64,000 nt of DNA from Clostridium algoriphilum (GCF_020443705.1 NZ_JAIZZK010000003.1:186001-250000); one strand, 5' to 3'; counted from the stretch's first letter, positions 25,912 to 35,942 are shown. Notes: a model not told the origin generated them from the letters alone. Translations and numbers: made by a program.

Positions 25912-26055
25912 TCATATTTGGGAAATAAATGCTTCATTTAGAATTATAAGTCCAACAAGTAAAACAAACAACATAAAAATGGATTTAGCTACAATATTAA
26001 CGACTTCAAAAGGTGATTTACACTCCCACTGAACTTTTTCTACATTAGCATACAT
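25912..26055 (-). CDS. Possible small membrane protein or broken gene
   Basis: A 47-codon frame (MYANVEKVQWECKSPFE..., then a hydrophobic helix) ends in TGA overlapping an ATG (ATGATG at 25912-25917 on the complement), from which a different frame continues to the TM2 gene start. Both parts have protein-like composition, so this could be a frameshifted membrane protein gene. No clear RBS upstream of 26055. Confidence 0.3.
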   Translation of the reverse strand: MYANVEKVQWECKSPFEVVNIVAKSIFMLFVLLVGLIILNEAFISQI

Positions 26056-26181
26056 TGTTAATATATGCCATGAAATGATATACTATTATTAAATTATAAT
26101 ATCTTCAAATATTATATGAAAGGGGTAATGCGATCGCCTGTTTGATGATAAAATTTTATAGATGTAAATATAAATAATTAA

Positions 26182-26207
26182 AGCTAGTTGAAATATTCCA
26201 ACTAGCT
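26182..26207 (-). terminator. Terminator of the AlkD-like gene
   Basis: AGCTAGTTG and CAACTAGCT arms around an eight-base loop, located downstream of the AlkD-like stop; the T-run is short. Confidence 0.6.
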
Positions 26208-26240
26208 CTTTATCCTCTTTAAGAAGACTTTTCTAACTCC

Positions 26241-26918
26241 CTAATTTTTTAAATATTCATATTTTTTTATATATTCTGTAGCTGTCTGAATATTGCAATT
26301 GTTTTTCGCTAATATAGGATTAATTCTTCCTATTCTTTCTGCAATTTCCATTGTAAATTCATGTAAAGGTTTTACATAAATTCCTGCCATAATTACAAAA
26401 TTATTCATAGTATTTTGTAACCTTATAGTTTCGCTATGTATGTTTTCTAATATTTTATTTAATAGATTTTTAATCTCTTCAATGTCTAACTCATTATCAT
26501 CTAATATGGTAAATAAAATTGAATAAATAGCATAACCTGCACATACTGTTTCTTCCTCGCTACTATTAATCCACTTTCTTGCCGCTTCAAATTTAAATGG
26601 TGATTTTGCAGCAACTACAGCCACACAACGTTCACTCAGCATGTCCCAATTAGCATACTTAATCCATTCATCTAATTGATTCATTGTAACTTTATTAGGA
26701 TCTTCGATAAGCCCAGCAAGGTACATAACATCACTATTCCCAGTTTTGTATAATTCCAAAGCTAAATTATGATCAAGCTTGATTCTCTTTTTTAGCTCTT
26801 TTAGATCATTAAGTTTAACACCATATAAAGGTTCTTTTGCCCCATGTTTTAAATATATTTTTTTAGTTTGATCATTTCCATGCTCTTTTAAAAGTATCAT
26901 TACTTCATCTTTTAACAT
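26241..26918 (-). CDS. AlkD-like DNA alkylation repair protein
   Basis: A 225-residue all-helical HEAT-like repeat protein. GVKLNDLKELKKRIK, DVMYLAGLIEDP, WIKYANWDMLSERC and the SSEEETVCAGYAI stretch fit the DNA alkylation repair (AlkC/AlkD) superfamily, in particular the short clostridial members with the conserved Trp-Asp pair (NWD). Glycosylase activity on alkylated bases is known for some family members only. RBS region GAGGCAGGTG upstream of ATG at 26918. Confidence 0.82.
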   Translation of the reverse strand: MLKDEVMILLKEHGNDQTKKIYLKHGAKEPLYGVKLNDLKELKKRIKLDHNLALELYKTGNSDVMYLAGLIEDPNKVTMNQLDEWIKYANWDMLSERCVAVVAAKSPFKFEAARKWINSSEEETVCAGYAIYSILFTILDDNELDIEEIKNLLNKILENIHSETIRLQNTMNNFVIMAGIYVKPLHEFTMEIAERIGRINPILAKNNCNIQTATEYIKKYEYLKN

Positions 26919-26971
26919 TGTATTTTACACCTGCCTCTTCTTACTACTTCTCACATGACATTATACACCTA

Positions 26972-26999
26972 AAAGACTTACACTTATATGCAAGTCTTT
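26972..26999. repeat. Hairpin between divergent alkD-like and fetA genes
   Basis: AAAGACTT and AAGTCTTT arms around a 12-base loop, with CTTT on both sides. It lies in a divergent intergenic region where no terminator is expected, so it may be an operator or a remnant of a lost gene end. Confidence 0.35.
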
Positions 27000-27170
27000 C
27001 TTTAAAGGTTATTTAACTTAAGAAAACTATCTTAGTTAGCAATATAATTAATGATATGTGCAAGTCTAAATATGTATGATGCACATACAATGTTATAATG
27101 AACTTATAGAAATACTTATATGAAAAAACAAGATATGAATACAAAAAATATAAACAAGGAAGGAATTATA

Positions 27171-27800
27171 ATGAATGAACTTTTGTTTCAAGCAACTAAT
27201 CTTATTTACAAAGCCAATCTAATTTATAATGATGTAAAAATTGAGCAAGGCAAAATTAATTTTATTGTTGGGGAAAGCGGATGTGGTAAAAGTACCTTTT
27301 TAAAGTTACTTAACCAGTCTATAAACGCAACGTCTGGAGAATTATTGTATAGAGGTAAACCCGTAAGCTCATATGACCCTATTACTTTAAGGCGTGAAGT
27401 AAGCCTAGTGTCTCAAGAGGTTTTTCTCTTTGATGAGAGCATAACAGATAATTTTAAAACTTTTTATGCACTAAGACAAAAACCTATGCCTGATCAAGAA
27501 TATATTGAATACATTACTAATCTTTGCTGCGTTAATGTCCCACTTGACCAAAATGCATCTACCCTATCTGGTGGAGAACGCCAAAGAGTCTATATATCCA
27601 TTTTTTTATCATTATGCCCAAGTGTTATATTACTTGACGAACCAACTTCTGCATTAGATGAAAAAAACAGCCATAAAATAATGATAAATGTAAAAAACTT
27701 CTGCATAGCGAAGAATATTGAAATTGTAATTGTAAGTCACAATAAAGATATTCTTGAAGAATTTTGTGAACATAAAATTGAAATAGTAAAGGGGGCTTAA
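27171..27800 (+). CDS. fetA: FetA, ATP-binding subunit of an iron-export ABC transporter
   Basis: A 209-residue ABC ATPase with Walker A GESGCGKST (about 34-42), signature LSGGERQRV, Walker B VILLDEPTSALDE and switch His in IVIVSHN. ATG at 27171 has AAGGAAGG upstream; the open frame reaches back to 27120 without an RBS. It is paired with fetB two bases downstream, as in the FetAB (YbbL-YbbM) iron-efflux system. TATAAT at 27094-27099 may be the -10 box. Confidence 0.87.
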   Translation: MNELLFQATNLIYKANLIYNDVKIEQGKINFIVGESGCGKSTFLKLLNQSINATSGELLYRGKPVSSYDPITLRREVSLVSQEVFLFDESITDNFKTFYALRQKPMPDQEYIEYITNLCCVNVPLDQNASTLSGGERQRVYISIFLSLCPSVILLDEPTSALDEKNSHKIMINVKNFCIAKNIEIVIVSHNKDILEEFCEHKIEIVKGA

Positions 27801-27802
27801 AT

Positions 27803-28573
27803 ATGGAAGGAGCAGTTGAACTGGGTATTTTTCAGTTTTCACTTATTTATTTACTTCTAATTATAGTGCTTGTAATTATGAAAAAATCTAAGGTTAATCA
27901 ATCAAAACTTCTTTTAGTTGCAAGTTTAAGAATGTCAGTCCAACTTGTGATTGTAGGTTACATACTTCAATACGTCTTTAAGAATCCAAATCCTTTATTT
28001 ACTATAATCTTCTTAATACTTATGATATCATTTTCTATTCATAGAGTACTTAAAGGTAGAAAAGATTTAAACAATAATTTCAAAATTGCTATAGGAGCAT
28101 CTTTAACCTTTTGCGGGCTTTTTGTTCTGATATTTTTTGTAACTGTAGTTGTTGGAAAGTCTATATTTAACCCTCAATACACTATACCTTTAGCTGGTAT
28201 GATTATTGGTAACGCTATGACTGGCGTAAACATTGCAATAAAAACCTTTATGGATAATATAAGTAAAGAAAAAAACAAAATTAGTACCTTACTCAATTTA
28301 GGAGTAGAGCCTAAAGATATTCTAAAACCTTTTGCAAACAGTGCTTTAGAAACTGCACTAATCCCTACAATGAATTCCATGCTAGGAATGGGAATAATAT
28401 TTTTACCAGGGATGATGACTGGACAAATGTTATCAGGTACATTACCTACCACAGCCATTATGTACCAAATAGCCATTATGATTGCTATTTGTTGCTCCGT
28501 TTGTACAACAATATTTTTATCCCTAAATTTAGGTTATAAGTCTTTATATAATACTAGAAAGCAATTTTTATAG
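27803..28573 (+). CDS. fetB: FetB, UPF0014-family permease of the iron-export ABC transporter
   Basis: A 256-residue membrane protein of the UPF0014/FetB family with about seven hydrophobic segments. It has the conserved SLRMSVQLVIVGYILQYVF block near residue 33, PLAGMIIGNAMTG, and the C-terminal FLPGMMTGQMLSG motif. It partners FetA; the E. coli pair protects against iron stress. RBS AAAGGGGG; overlaps no gene. Confidence 0.9.
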   Translation: MEGAVELGIFQFSLIYLLLIIVLVIMKKSKVNQSKLLLVASLRMSVQLVIVGYILQYVFKNPNPLFTIIFLILMISFSIHRVLKGRKDLNNNFKIAIGASLTFCGLFVLIFFVTVVVGKSIFNPQYTIPLAGMIIGNAMTGVNIAIKTFMDNISKEKNKISTLLNLGVEPKDILKPFANSALETALIPTMNSMLGMGIIFLPGMMTGQMLSGTLPTTAIMYQIAIMIAICCSVCTTIFLSLNLGYKSLYNTRKQFL

Positions 28574-28597
28574 ATTTAATATACTTTTTAGGCTTAT

Positions 28598-28636
28598 GAA
28601 GTGGTTTGCATCTAAATGTAAACTGCTTCTTTCTTA
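28598..28636 (+). terminator. Terminator of fetAB
   Basis: 13-bp stem GAAGTGGTTTGCA against TGTAAACTGCTTC (with G-U pairs) around a six-base loop, followed by TTTCTT. Confidence 0.8.
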
Positions 28637-28647
28637 TAGTCTCTTAT

Positions 28648-29358
28648 TTAAAAAATACAAGTACAATTGCGGTGTTCCTTAGCCTTATATAGAGCCATAT
28701 CAGCTCTTTTAATAATCTGTTCTATGCTGTCATTTCCTTTGTACTGCGTAATTCCAAAACTACATGTTATTTGCTTAGTGTCTTGGAAGTTAAAGCAAGC
28801 TATTTTTAATCGTATCCTCTCAGCCAATGTATATCCATCTTTTGAACTTGTATTTGGTAATACAATAAAAAACTCTTCCCCTCCCCATCTTCCAATGTGC
28901 TCAGAAATACGGAGGTCGTCCTTCATAAGTTGAGCAAGTTCAAACAAAACTTGGTCACCAGTTTGATGTCCATAGGTATCATTTATCAATTTGAACCAAT
29001 CAACATCGATTAAAATAACTGAAAAAATTATCCCATAACGCTGTGCCTTAAGATATTCTTCATTAAATATCTCACTAATTTTTCTTCGGTTATATATTCT
29101 TGTAAGTCCATCAGTAATTGATACTTCTTGAAGCTCCTTGTTTTTGGCAAGCAGTTCTAATCTTACTAAATCCAGTTCTTTATTCTTAATATCAAGCAAT
29201 TCCTTCTGCTCAGCTAGCTTCTCGATGCTAAAACGATATACTAAATCATAATGATCCTTTGCTTGCTCTATAAGTCTTCGACTATGTTCACAGCGTTCCA
29301 ATTTTTTTTGCATAATTGCAATTTTCCTCCGCATAACATCTATACTATCGTTCTCCAT
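28648..29358 (-). CDS. Diguanylate cyclase (GGDEF domain)
   Basis: A 236-residue protein: an N-terminal charged coiled coil (about 1-78), then a GGDEF domain with DGLTRIYNRRK, the metal/substrate region IDVDWFKLINDTYGH, and the active-site GGEEF at 159-163, an accepted active variant. The inhibitory I-site is RISE (150-153) instead of RxxD, which may weaken product inhibition. It has no sensor domain; the upstream FIST gene in the same operon (24-base gap) is the likely sensor. RBS AAAGGGGGG. Confidence 0.93.
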   Translation of the reverse strand: MENDSIDVMRRKIAIMQKKLERCEHSRRLIEQAKDHYDLVYRFSIEKLAEQKELLDIKNKELDLVRLELLAKNKELQEVSITDGLTRIYNRRKISEIFNEEYLKAQRYGIIFSVILIDVDWFKLINDTYGHQTGDQVLFELAQLMKDDLRISEHIGRWGGEEFFIVLPNTSSKDGYTLAERIRLKIACFNFQDTKQITCSFGITQYKGNDSIEQIIKRADMALYKAKEHRNCTCIF

Positions 29359-29382
29359 TCTTAACCCCCCTTTGTGTTCACT

Positions 29383-30546
29383 TTAACCAAGCAACGCAAC
29401 TACAAATGTTTCGTTATGGAATTCATTTGTTAATTTATTTGAATTTGGACAAAACTCACCATAGGAATAAAATCCAACAAATTTTACACTTCCTCCAATC
29501 TTTTCACGAACAATCTGGCACTCCTCTATAGTTCGTGTTCCAAGCAGGACCCTTCGAGCTGAACAAGTGAAACATAATGCTATAGTTGGTGAATAATTTG
29601 ATGGAAATTTGCTAACTGCCTGGCTAATTGAACTTGTAGTACCATCTAAAATTGACTCACGGTTTACCATGGTAATACGGACTTTAGAATCAACTGGCAC
29701 ATTACCTAAATAGGTTATTGACCCATCATTATTATCATAATTTTCGAATGAGGTGCGCATAAAGCGAAAGTCACCGTGCTCATCGTATACGGCAATTGGT
29801 AGTTCAAGAGTAGGCTTAGTTTTTTCACCAAGAATATTACTATAAAATTCGAGTGCAGGTTTATGATTGATTTCATAAATCACATTACCTTCCGATCTTG
29901 TAATAGTTCCACAATCTCCGATTGGCTCCCAGCCACTGTCCATCCCCAAAGAAAAATCAAATTCCCCAGCTAAAAGTAAAAATGATGATATACTCGATGA
30001 TGATATTTTATTGTAAAACAGTTTAGCCTCATTAAATCGCCAACTATCTGCTGATATCCCCCCCACAATTGGAAGTTTACCATCTGTAACTATATTTAGC
30101 TGTTCCATAACTGTCTCGCCATTGGTTTTAAGCACATCAGAAAACAATATACATAGCTTAGGAATCTGCCCTAATTTGCTCACAGCCTCGGATAATGCTT
30201 GACTACACTCTTTCTTCACATCTATTGCAGCATTATTGATAATTCCTGAAACAATTTTTGTTTTTTCAGATACAAATAATGTCAGAACTAATGAATCCTC
30301 TACATACTCACATTCTGAAGAAAATTCTCCATCTGTTGTACAACCAACCAAGTGTAAATCCGGCCATTTTTCATAAATTTTATCAAGTACCAATTGATGA
30401 TCAACATCTATACTAGCATAGAGAATTCCCGCTGTAGGGCTCCTATTAGCAAGCTGAAACTCACACTTCTCAATTAGTTCCGTAACCGCAAAAAATGAAT
30501 CTAATTCTACGCTATGAGCTATAGCTATAAAAAAGTTCGATTTCAT
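29383..30546 (-). CDS. FIST-domain sensory protein
   Basis: A 387-residue protein with FIST N (about 30-225; SPTAGILYASIDVD, LVGCTTDGEFSS, PIVGGISADSW) and FIST C (about 225-365; VYDEHGDFRFMRT, GFYSYGEFCPNSN) domains. FIST domains are thought to bind small ligands such as amino acids, and are often linked to GGDEF output, as here with the next gene. It is cytosolic with no membrane segments. Start at 30546 with GGAGG. Confidence 0.88.
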   Translation of the reverse strand: MKSNFFIAIAHSVELDSFFAVTELIEKCEFQLANRSPTAGILYASIDVDHQLVLDKIYEKWPDLHLVGCTTDGEFSSECEYVEDSLVLTLFVSEKTKIVSGIINNAAIDVKKECSQALSEAVSKLGQIPKLCILFSDVLKTNGETVMEQLNIVTDGKLPIVGGISADSWRFNEAKLFYNKISSSSISSFLLLAGEFDFSLGMDSGWEPIGDCGTITRSEGNVIYEINHKPALEFYSNILGEKTKPTLELPIAVYDEHGDFRFMRTSFENYDNNDGSITYLGNVPVDSKVRITMVNRESILDGTTSSISQAVSKFPSNYSPTIALCFTCSARRVLLGTRTIEECQIVREKIGGSVKFVGFYSYGEFCPNSNKLTNEFHNETFVVALLG

Positions 30547-30712
30547 AAATACCTTACCTCCTATACTATGCTAAAACTATACAAATTAAACAACCCTTAC
30601 TCTCAATGGTAGGTGGGACACAACCACACCTTAACCCTCATAGTTTGTACTATTTTTTTGATTTTTAACTGTTCTATTTATATGATATGCTTTTTATACT
30701 GAGGTGATACTA

Positions 30713-30781
30713 ATGACAAGAAAAAATATCAATACAACAATAGTTGTTTTAATTATAAAAGCTGTGAAATTAATTCCATAG
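30713..30781 (+). CDS. Possible 22-residue peptide
   Basis: A short plus-strand frame, MTRKNINTTIVVLIIKAVKL then IP, starts seven bases after GAGG (TGAGGTGATACTA) and has a basic N-terminus and a hydrophobic middle. Its last codons form one arm of the hairpin 30758-30785. It could be a small membrane peptide or the remains of a larger gene; no promoter was recognised. Confidence 0.25.
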   Translation: MTRKNINTTIVVLIIKAVKLIP

Positions 30782-30785
30782 CTTT
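30758..30785 (-). terminator. Terminator of the GH20 gene
   Basis: Minus-strand AAAGCTATGGAA pairs with TTTCACAGCTTT (one mismatch) around TTAA, followed by TATAATT; located just after the hexosaminidase stop. Confidence 0.6.
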
Positions 30786-30797
30786 TATAATTTAGTA

Positions 30798-32708
30798 TCA
30801 ACTGTGTAACTTTGCATCATATTTTCTTAGAATGGAACATATCTGCCAAATGAATTCCTTTATTCGATACAACTCACTCTCGCGGCTAACAGTCCTCCAC
30901 TCAATGCAATAATCCATCAGCCAATACTCAAGTTTACTTGCCAATTCATAAGGGGTATCCAAAGGATGTACATCCTGAGCGTATTCTCGTTCTTTAATTA
31001 TTAGCGTCAATTCCTGCATAAGTGCCACACCACGAGCAGCAAGATAATACTCTAGCATTTCTTCTTGACGATCTGCATAGGACCCACTATCATTCTGTTT
31101 AAGGCAGTTAATGATTTCACTACATTTAGTAACTGCGCTCTTAAGTTTCTCCTCGGATACCATCATCATTTCATTTTTAGCTTTTTCATACTGGCTAATT
31201 CCAGAATCAAGATATGTCTGATTGTATACCTTATAATCTCTAAAAAAAGCTAAATCATTAAAAATAATTATATCCTGACGAGAAAGCTCACGTAATAGAC
31301 TTACTAAGTTTTGCTTTTGATCTCCATATTCAACCAGTGAAACAACCTGGTCTATTGTATTAAAATCTCTGTCATCCTCAACATTCCATCCTTGTGCTGC
31401 GCCGTATATCATACCTGGAATGGCAAGTGCTGGCATATTAATATGACCACAATCACCCCAATCAGTATTTAAAAATCCAATCGCATGGTATTTAGCACCT
31501 AACTTGGCCATTTCCCTAATGTTTGTAAAGCTTTTGTCATAGGCATTAACCAATCGGCTGTACCCAGACACGCTAGGACATACATATTGCATTAAGCCAA
31601 TGTCTGAAAACATTTTAACAACTTGTTCTTTTGCACCATAATCATAATACCAGTTAAGGCAAGTAACCTTTTCATTAAGTTTACCCATATGCTCATGATG
31701 ATTTTGAATAATGTCGCCCCAAATCATTACCTTTTTTCCTTTACTTTGGAGATATTCAACTAACTTGTTCACATAAGATATATACATTTCTCCGTAAACC
31801 ATTTTTTCAGCCATGGATGCACTTTTGCCCTTGCCTAAATCAAATGTTTCATCACAGCAAATGTTTATTTTATCACTACGAAACAAAGGCATGTATTGAT
31901 CAAGGATACCTGTTATAAGCGTAAAGCTTTCGGGGTCTGACACATTAATGGTATGATATCTCATGCGGTGATACCATGTAAATGTCTCTCCTATGCCTGT
32001 ATTCATTTCTTTGTATTTACCAAAACTCTCAGAGCGGAGTATATCATACAAATGTCCAAAGGAGGCTATGCAAGGTACCAGCTCAATCCCTCGTGTATTG
32101 CAATAACGATCCAAATCCAAAATATCTTCTGGTGTAAAAGGGTCAGTTTGCGACCATATTTCCTCAAATCCATCTAAACGCAGGCAATTTTCCATATATA
32201 GCTGAAGTTGATTGATTTTATACAAGGCTAGCCTGTCGACCATCACTTTTAGGCTATACATTGTGGGCACTCTTCCACGGCTAACATCAAGCATATAACC
32301 CCTGTTAGGATAAGATGGTTCATCATATATAACAGTGCATTCAATTTCCGCACGAGATATTTTGCATATTTGTATAAGTGTAGCTACCCCATATAAAAAG
32401 CCACGGCTTGAACAAGCTGCAATTACAATTTTATTTGGTTTCACAGTTAGCATGTAGGCTTCTGCTCCTCTACTCATTTTTTCATACTCAAAGCAAATAC
32501 AGTTTTCTTCAAGATTTTCAACACTACGTTGCACTTTTTTAATAGGCAATGTAATTGCAATAACTTTTTTTATTTCCCGTTGCAACAACTTTGCTGTTTC
32601 TAAATCATTATCGCCTAGGACTTCATCGAGTACAATGTCAGTATTGTGTCTTATTAAAAATAATCCCTCTTGCAATGTTATTTTGCGTGGTAATGGGATC
32701 AAATTCAT
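30798..32708 (-). CDS. GH20-family beta-N-acetylhexosaminidase
   Basis: A 636-residue cytosolic glycoside hydrolase. The N-terminal GH20b-like domain (about 1-125) precedes a TIM barrel with the RGYMLDVSRGRVPT start, the catalytic Asp-Glu pair in INICCDETFD (286-287), and the MIWGDIIQNH region. It lacks a signal peptide, so it should act on imported amino-sugar glycans such as chitobiose or muropeptide fragments. ATG at 32708 has AAGGAGG; an upstream in-frame ATG at 32741 has none. Confidence 0.88.
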   Translation of the reverse strand: MNLIPLPRKITLQEGLFLIRHNTDIVLDEVLGDNDLETAKLLQREIKKVIAITLPIKKVQRSVENLEENCICFEYEKMSRGAEAYMLTVKPNKIVIAACSSRGFLYGVATLIQICKISRAEIECTVIYDEPSYPNRGYMLDVSRGRVPTMYSLKVMVDRLALYKINQLQLYMENCLRLDGFEEIWSQTDPFTPEDILDLDRYCNTRGIELVPCIASFGHLYDILRSESFGKYKEMNTGIGETFTWYHRMRYHTINVSDPESFTLITGILDQYMPLFRSDKINICCDETFDLGKGKSASMAEKMVYGEMYISYVNKLVEYLQSKGKKVMIWGDIIQNHHEHMGKLNEKVTCLNWYYDYGAKEQVVKMFSDIGLMQYVCPSVSGYSRLVNAYDKSFTNIREMAKLGAKYHAIGFLNTDWGDCGHINMPALAIPGMIYGAAQGWNVEDDRDFNTIDQVVSLVEYGDQKQNLVSLLRELSRQDIIIFNDLAFFRDYKVYNQTYLDSGISQYEKAKNEMMMVSEEKLKSAVTKCSEIINCLKQNDSGSYADRQEEMLEYYLAARGVALMQELTLIIKEREYAQDVHPLDTPYELASKLEYWLMDYCIEWRTVSRESELYRIKEFIWQICSILRKYDAKLHS

Positions 32709-32888
32709 ATTGGTTCCTCCTTTTTCGTATTCCCCATTCACAATTCACTAAAATTATATATATATATCATTTCTTACATTTCATTATCAATTCATTTCAT
32801 ATAACTATTATTATATATCCTTATGTTATACATATGTACTTTAATGTGGTTTTGATATATATATAGTATATTTTTATATAATAAAATA

Positions 32889-32918
32889 AACCTGCAGTCC
32901 AAAATACAACTACAGGTT
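32889..32918 (-). terminator. Terminator of gnd copy 1
   Basis: Minus-strand AACCTGTAGT pairs with ACTGCAGGTT around a ten-base loop, followed by TATTTTATT. Confidence 0.75.
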
Positions 32919-32925
32919 TTAATAT

Positions 32926-34350
32926 TTATTTCATTTTGTTTATGTCATTTACCCATTGATGATGAAATGTTCCTTCTTTGTCTATTCTTTCGAATGTATG
33001 AGCTCCGAAGTAATCTCTCTGAGCCTGAAGTAAGTTCGCTGGAAGTTTAGCACTTCTATAACTGTCATAATACATTACTGCGCTAGAAAATCCTGGAACT
33101 GGAACTCCTATATTTACAGCTGTTGCTACAACGAATCGTAAGTCCTTTTGATAACTATGAAGAATATCTTTAAAATACGAATCTAACATTAAATTATTAA
33201 GATTTAAATCTTTTTCATAAGCTTCATTTATCTTGTTAAGGAACTGGGCTCTAATAATACACCCACCTCTAAATATTTTAGCTATTTTACCATACTTAAG
33301 ATCCCAGCCATACTCCACTGATGCCGCTTTCATAAGTGCAAATCCCTGTGCATATGAACATATTTTACTTGCATAAAGAGCTTTTCTTACAGCTTCTATA
33401 AATCCATTTATGTCTCCGTTAAATTTTACATTTGGTCCTTTTAATATACTGCTTGCGGCCATTCTTTCATCTTTGATTGCAGATAAACACCGTGCATAAA
33501 CAGCCTCTGTTATAGTAGGTATTGGTACTGCGAGGTCCAAAGCACTTTGACTGGTCCATTTTCCTGTTCCCTTTTGACCTGCTTTATCCAAAATAACATC
33601 AACCATGTATTTACCAGACTCTTCATCCTTTTGTGCAAATATTTCACTAGTTATTTCTATTAGATAACTATTAAGTTCCCCTTTATTCCATTGTGTAAAA
33701 ACATTATAAATCTGGTCATTTGTTAGCCCTGCTACGCCCTTTAAAAGTGCATAAGCTTCACAAATAAGCTGCATATCACCATACTCAATGCCATTATGAA
33801 CCATTTTAACATAATGTCCGGCGCCGTTTGTCCCAATATAAGTACAGCATGGCTCTCCATCTACTTTAGCAGATATGGCTGTCAGAATTGGTTCAACTAT
33901 TTCGTACGCCTCAAGCTCTCCTCCTGGCATAATTGCTGGTCCTTTTAAAGCTCCCTCTTCACCCCCTGAAACTCCTGTACCTATGAATTTTATGCCTTTG
34001 TTTTCAAGTTCTTTACTTCTGCGTATAGTATCCATAAAAAATGAATTACCACCATCAATTAGTATATCTCCCTTAGAAAGAAATGGTACTAATTTTTCTA
34101 TAGTTTCATCAACAGGTTTTCCTGCTTTGATCATAATTAATATTTTTCTTGGAATTTCTAGCGAATTTACGAATTCCTCTACAGAATATGTTCCCTTAAA
34201 TTTTTTTCCTTTAGCCTCTATTAAAAATCCATCAGTCACAATTTTTTTTCTTGAGTATACTGAAACAGATATTCCTCTACTTTCAACATTTAGTGCTAGG
34301 TTCTTTCCCATTACACCTATGCCTAAAACTCCAAATTGCTGTTTATCCAT
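32926..34350 (-). CDS. gnd: 6-phosphogluconate dehydrogenase, copy 1
   Basis: A 474-residue decarboxylating enzyme converting 6-phosphogluconate to ribulose 5-phosphate. It has Rossmann [17 protein letters not shown], substrate-site [22 protein letters not shown], and KGTGKWTS. It is very similar to copy 2, immediately upstream in the transcript. A terminator between the two copies implies separate expression. Start at 34350 with GGGGAGG. The Rossmann loop region reads YSRKK where copy 2 has YDLDR, which might affect NAD/NADP preference. Confidence 0.95.
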   Translation of the reverse strand: MDKQQFGVLGIGVMGKNLALNVESRGISVSVYSRKKIVTDGFLIEAKGKKFKGTYSVEEFVNSLEIPRKILIMIKAGKPVDETIEKLVPFLSKGDILIDGGNSFFMDTIRRSKELENKGIKFIGTGVSGGEEGALKGPAIMPGGELEAYEIVEPILTAISAKVDGEPCCTYIGTNGAGHYVKMVHNGIEYGDMQLICEAYALLKGVAGLTNDQIYNVFTQWNKGELNSYLIEITSEIFAQKDEESGKYMVDVILDKAGQKGTGKWTSQSALDLAVPIPTITEAVYARCLSAIKDERMAASSILKGPNVKFNGDINGFIEAVRKALYASKICSYAQGFALMKAASVEYGWDLKYGKIAKIFRGGCIIRAQFLNKINEAYEKDLNLNNLMLDSYFKDILHSYQKDLRFVVATAVNIGVPVPGFSSAVMYYDSYRSAKLPANLLQAQRDYFGAHTFERIDKEGTFHHQWVNDINKMK

Positions 34351-34446
34351 ATCTAAATTCCTCCCCTAAATAAAAATTACTCTCCTCGAATCATAGTTTA
34401 TATTATACTATAATATGCCATATATTATTCAATTACATAAATAAAA

Positions 34447-34480
34447 AAACGCCGTTGTACTTTTAAAGTACAATGCGTTT
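34447..34480 (-). terminator. Terminator between gnd copies, repeated hairpin type
   Basis: Arms AAACGC..TTGTACTTT and AAAGTACAA.GCGTTT, with T-run on the minus strand. Nearly the same hairpin and flank (AAATTAG) occur at 39921-39959. Confidence 0.85.
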
Positions 34481-34493
34481 ATTCAAATTAGTG

Positions 34494-35915
34494 TTATTCA
34501 TCCTTAGTCTCAGTTACCCATTCATGATGGAATGTACCCTCTTTGTCCACTCTTTCAAATGTATGAGCACCAAAATAATCTCTCTGTGCCTGAAGTAGGT
34601 TTGCTGGAAGATTTGCACTTCTATAACTGTCATAATACATTATTGCACTAGAAAATCCCGGAACTGGGATACCTAAATTTACTGCTGTGGATACCACAAA
34701 ACGCAGGTCGGTCTGATAACTACTAAGAATATTTTTAAAATATGAATCTAACATAAGATTTTTAAGAGTAGGCTCATTTTCATAAGCTTCACTTATTTTG
34801 TTAAGGAATTGAGCCCTAATAATACACCCGCCTCTAAATGTTTTTGCAATTTCTCCATATTCAAGGTCCCAACTATACTCCTCTGCTGCAGCTCTTATAA
34901 GTGCAAATCCTTGCGCATATGAACATATTTTACTTGTATAAAGGGCTTTTCTTACAGATTCTATAAACTCATTTATATCTCCTTTAAATACTGCATCTGG
35001 CCCCTTTAAAAAGTTACTTGCGAAAACTCGTTCATCCTTTATTGCAGACATACATCGTGCAAAAACCGCCTCTGTTATTGTAGGTATTGGTACTGCTAAA
35101 TCCAGAGCGCTTTGACTAGTCCATTTTCCTGTTCCCTTTTGGCCTGCTTTATCAAGAATGATATCAACCATGTATTCCCCAGACTCACTATCCTTTTGTG
35201 TGAATATTTCACTAGTTATTGCCATTAGATAGCTATCAAGCTCCCCTTTATTCCATTCTTCAAATACTTCATGAATTTTATCATTAGAAAGCCCTGCGAC
35301 TCCCTTTAAAAGTGCATAAGCCTCACAAATAAGCTGCATGTCGGCATACTCAATGCCATTATGGACCATCTTTACATAATGTCCTGCCCCATTTTCTCCA
35401 ATATAATTACAGCAGTCTTCTCCATCTACTTTTGCAGCTATAGCTGTGAAAATTGGTTTTACCAATTTATAAGCATCGAACTGACCTCCTGGCATAATTG
35501 CTGGGCCTTTTAAAGCTCCCTCTTCTCCTCCTGAAACTCCTGTGCCTATGAATTTAAACCCTAGATCTTCAAGTTTTTTACTTCTCCGTATTGTATCCTT
35601 AAAAAATGAATTTCCGCCATCAATTAATATATCACCCTTTGATATGTATGGTATTAATTTTTTTATAACTTCATCAACAGGTTTCCCTGCTTTAATCATA
35701 AGCAATATTTTTCTTGGAGTTTGGAGAGAATTCACAAATTTATCTATAGAATATGTTCCCACAATATTTTTTTCTTTTGCCTCTATTAATAACTCATCTG
35801 TCTTAATTCTATCTAAATCATATACTGAAACAGGTATTCCTCTGCTTTCAACGTTTATTGCCAGATTTTTCCCCATAACACCAATGCCTATAACTCCAAA
35901 TTGCTGTTTACCCAT
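34494..35915 (-). CDS. gnd: 6-phosphogluconate dehydrogenase, copy 2
   Basis: A 473-residue enzyme with [49 protein letters not shown] and KGTGKWTS motifs. ATG at 35915 has AAGGAGG; the open frame reaches 35990 only because it reads through the hairpin region before the gene. It follows gntP and gntK, so it supplies the pentose-phosphate step for gluconate catabolism. Confidence 0.95.
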   Translation of the reverse strand: MGKQQFGVIGIGVMGKNLAINVESRGIPVSVYDLDRIKTDELLIEAKEKNIVGTYSIDKFVNSLQTPRKILLMIKAGKPVDEVIKKLIPYISKGDILIDGGNSFFKDTIRRSKKLEDLGFKFIGTGVSGGEEGALKGPAIMPGGQFDAYKLVKPIFTAIAAKVDGEDCCNYIGENGAGHYVKMVHNGIEYADMQLICEAYALLKGVAGLSNDKIHEVFEEWNKGELDSYLMAITSEIFTQKDSESGEYMVDIILDKAGQKGTGKWTSQSALDLAVPIPTITEAVFARCMSAIKDERVFASNFLKGPDAVFKGDINEFIESVRKALYTSKICSYAQGFALIRAAAEEYSWDLEYGEIAKTFRGGCIIRAQFLNKISEAYENEPTLKNLMLDSYFKNILSSYQTDLRFVVSTAVNLGIPVPGFSSAIMYYDSYRSANLPANLLQAQRDYFGAHTFERVDKEGTFHHEWVTETKDE

Positions 35916-35942
35916 AATATAAATTCCTCCTTTTAAATGAAC

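Noticed and set aside
30547-30660. c-di-GMP riboswitch upstream of the FIST-GGDEF unit
   Set aside because: The CACGCACAGGGCAAACC-type core of GEMM-I and the class II motifs were not found; only a weak GGTGTGG/CCCACC hairpin is present.
33875-34369. 164-codon plus-strand ORF
   Set aside because: Antisense shadow of gnd; a similar shadow appears in the second gnd copy.
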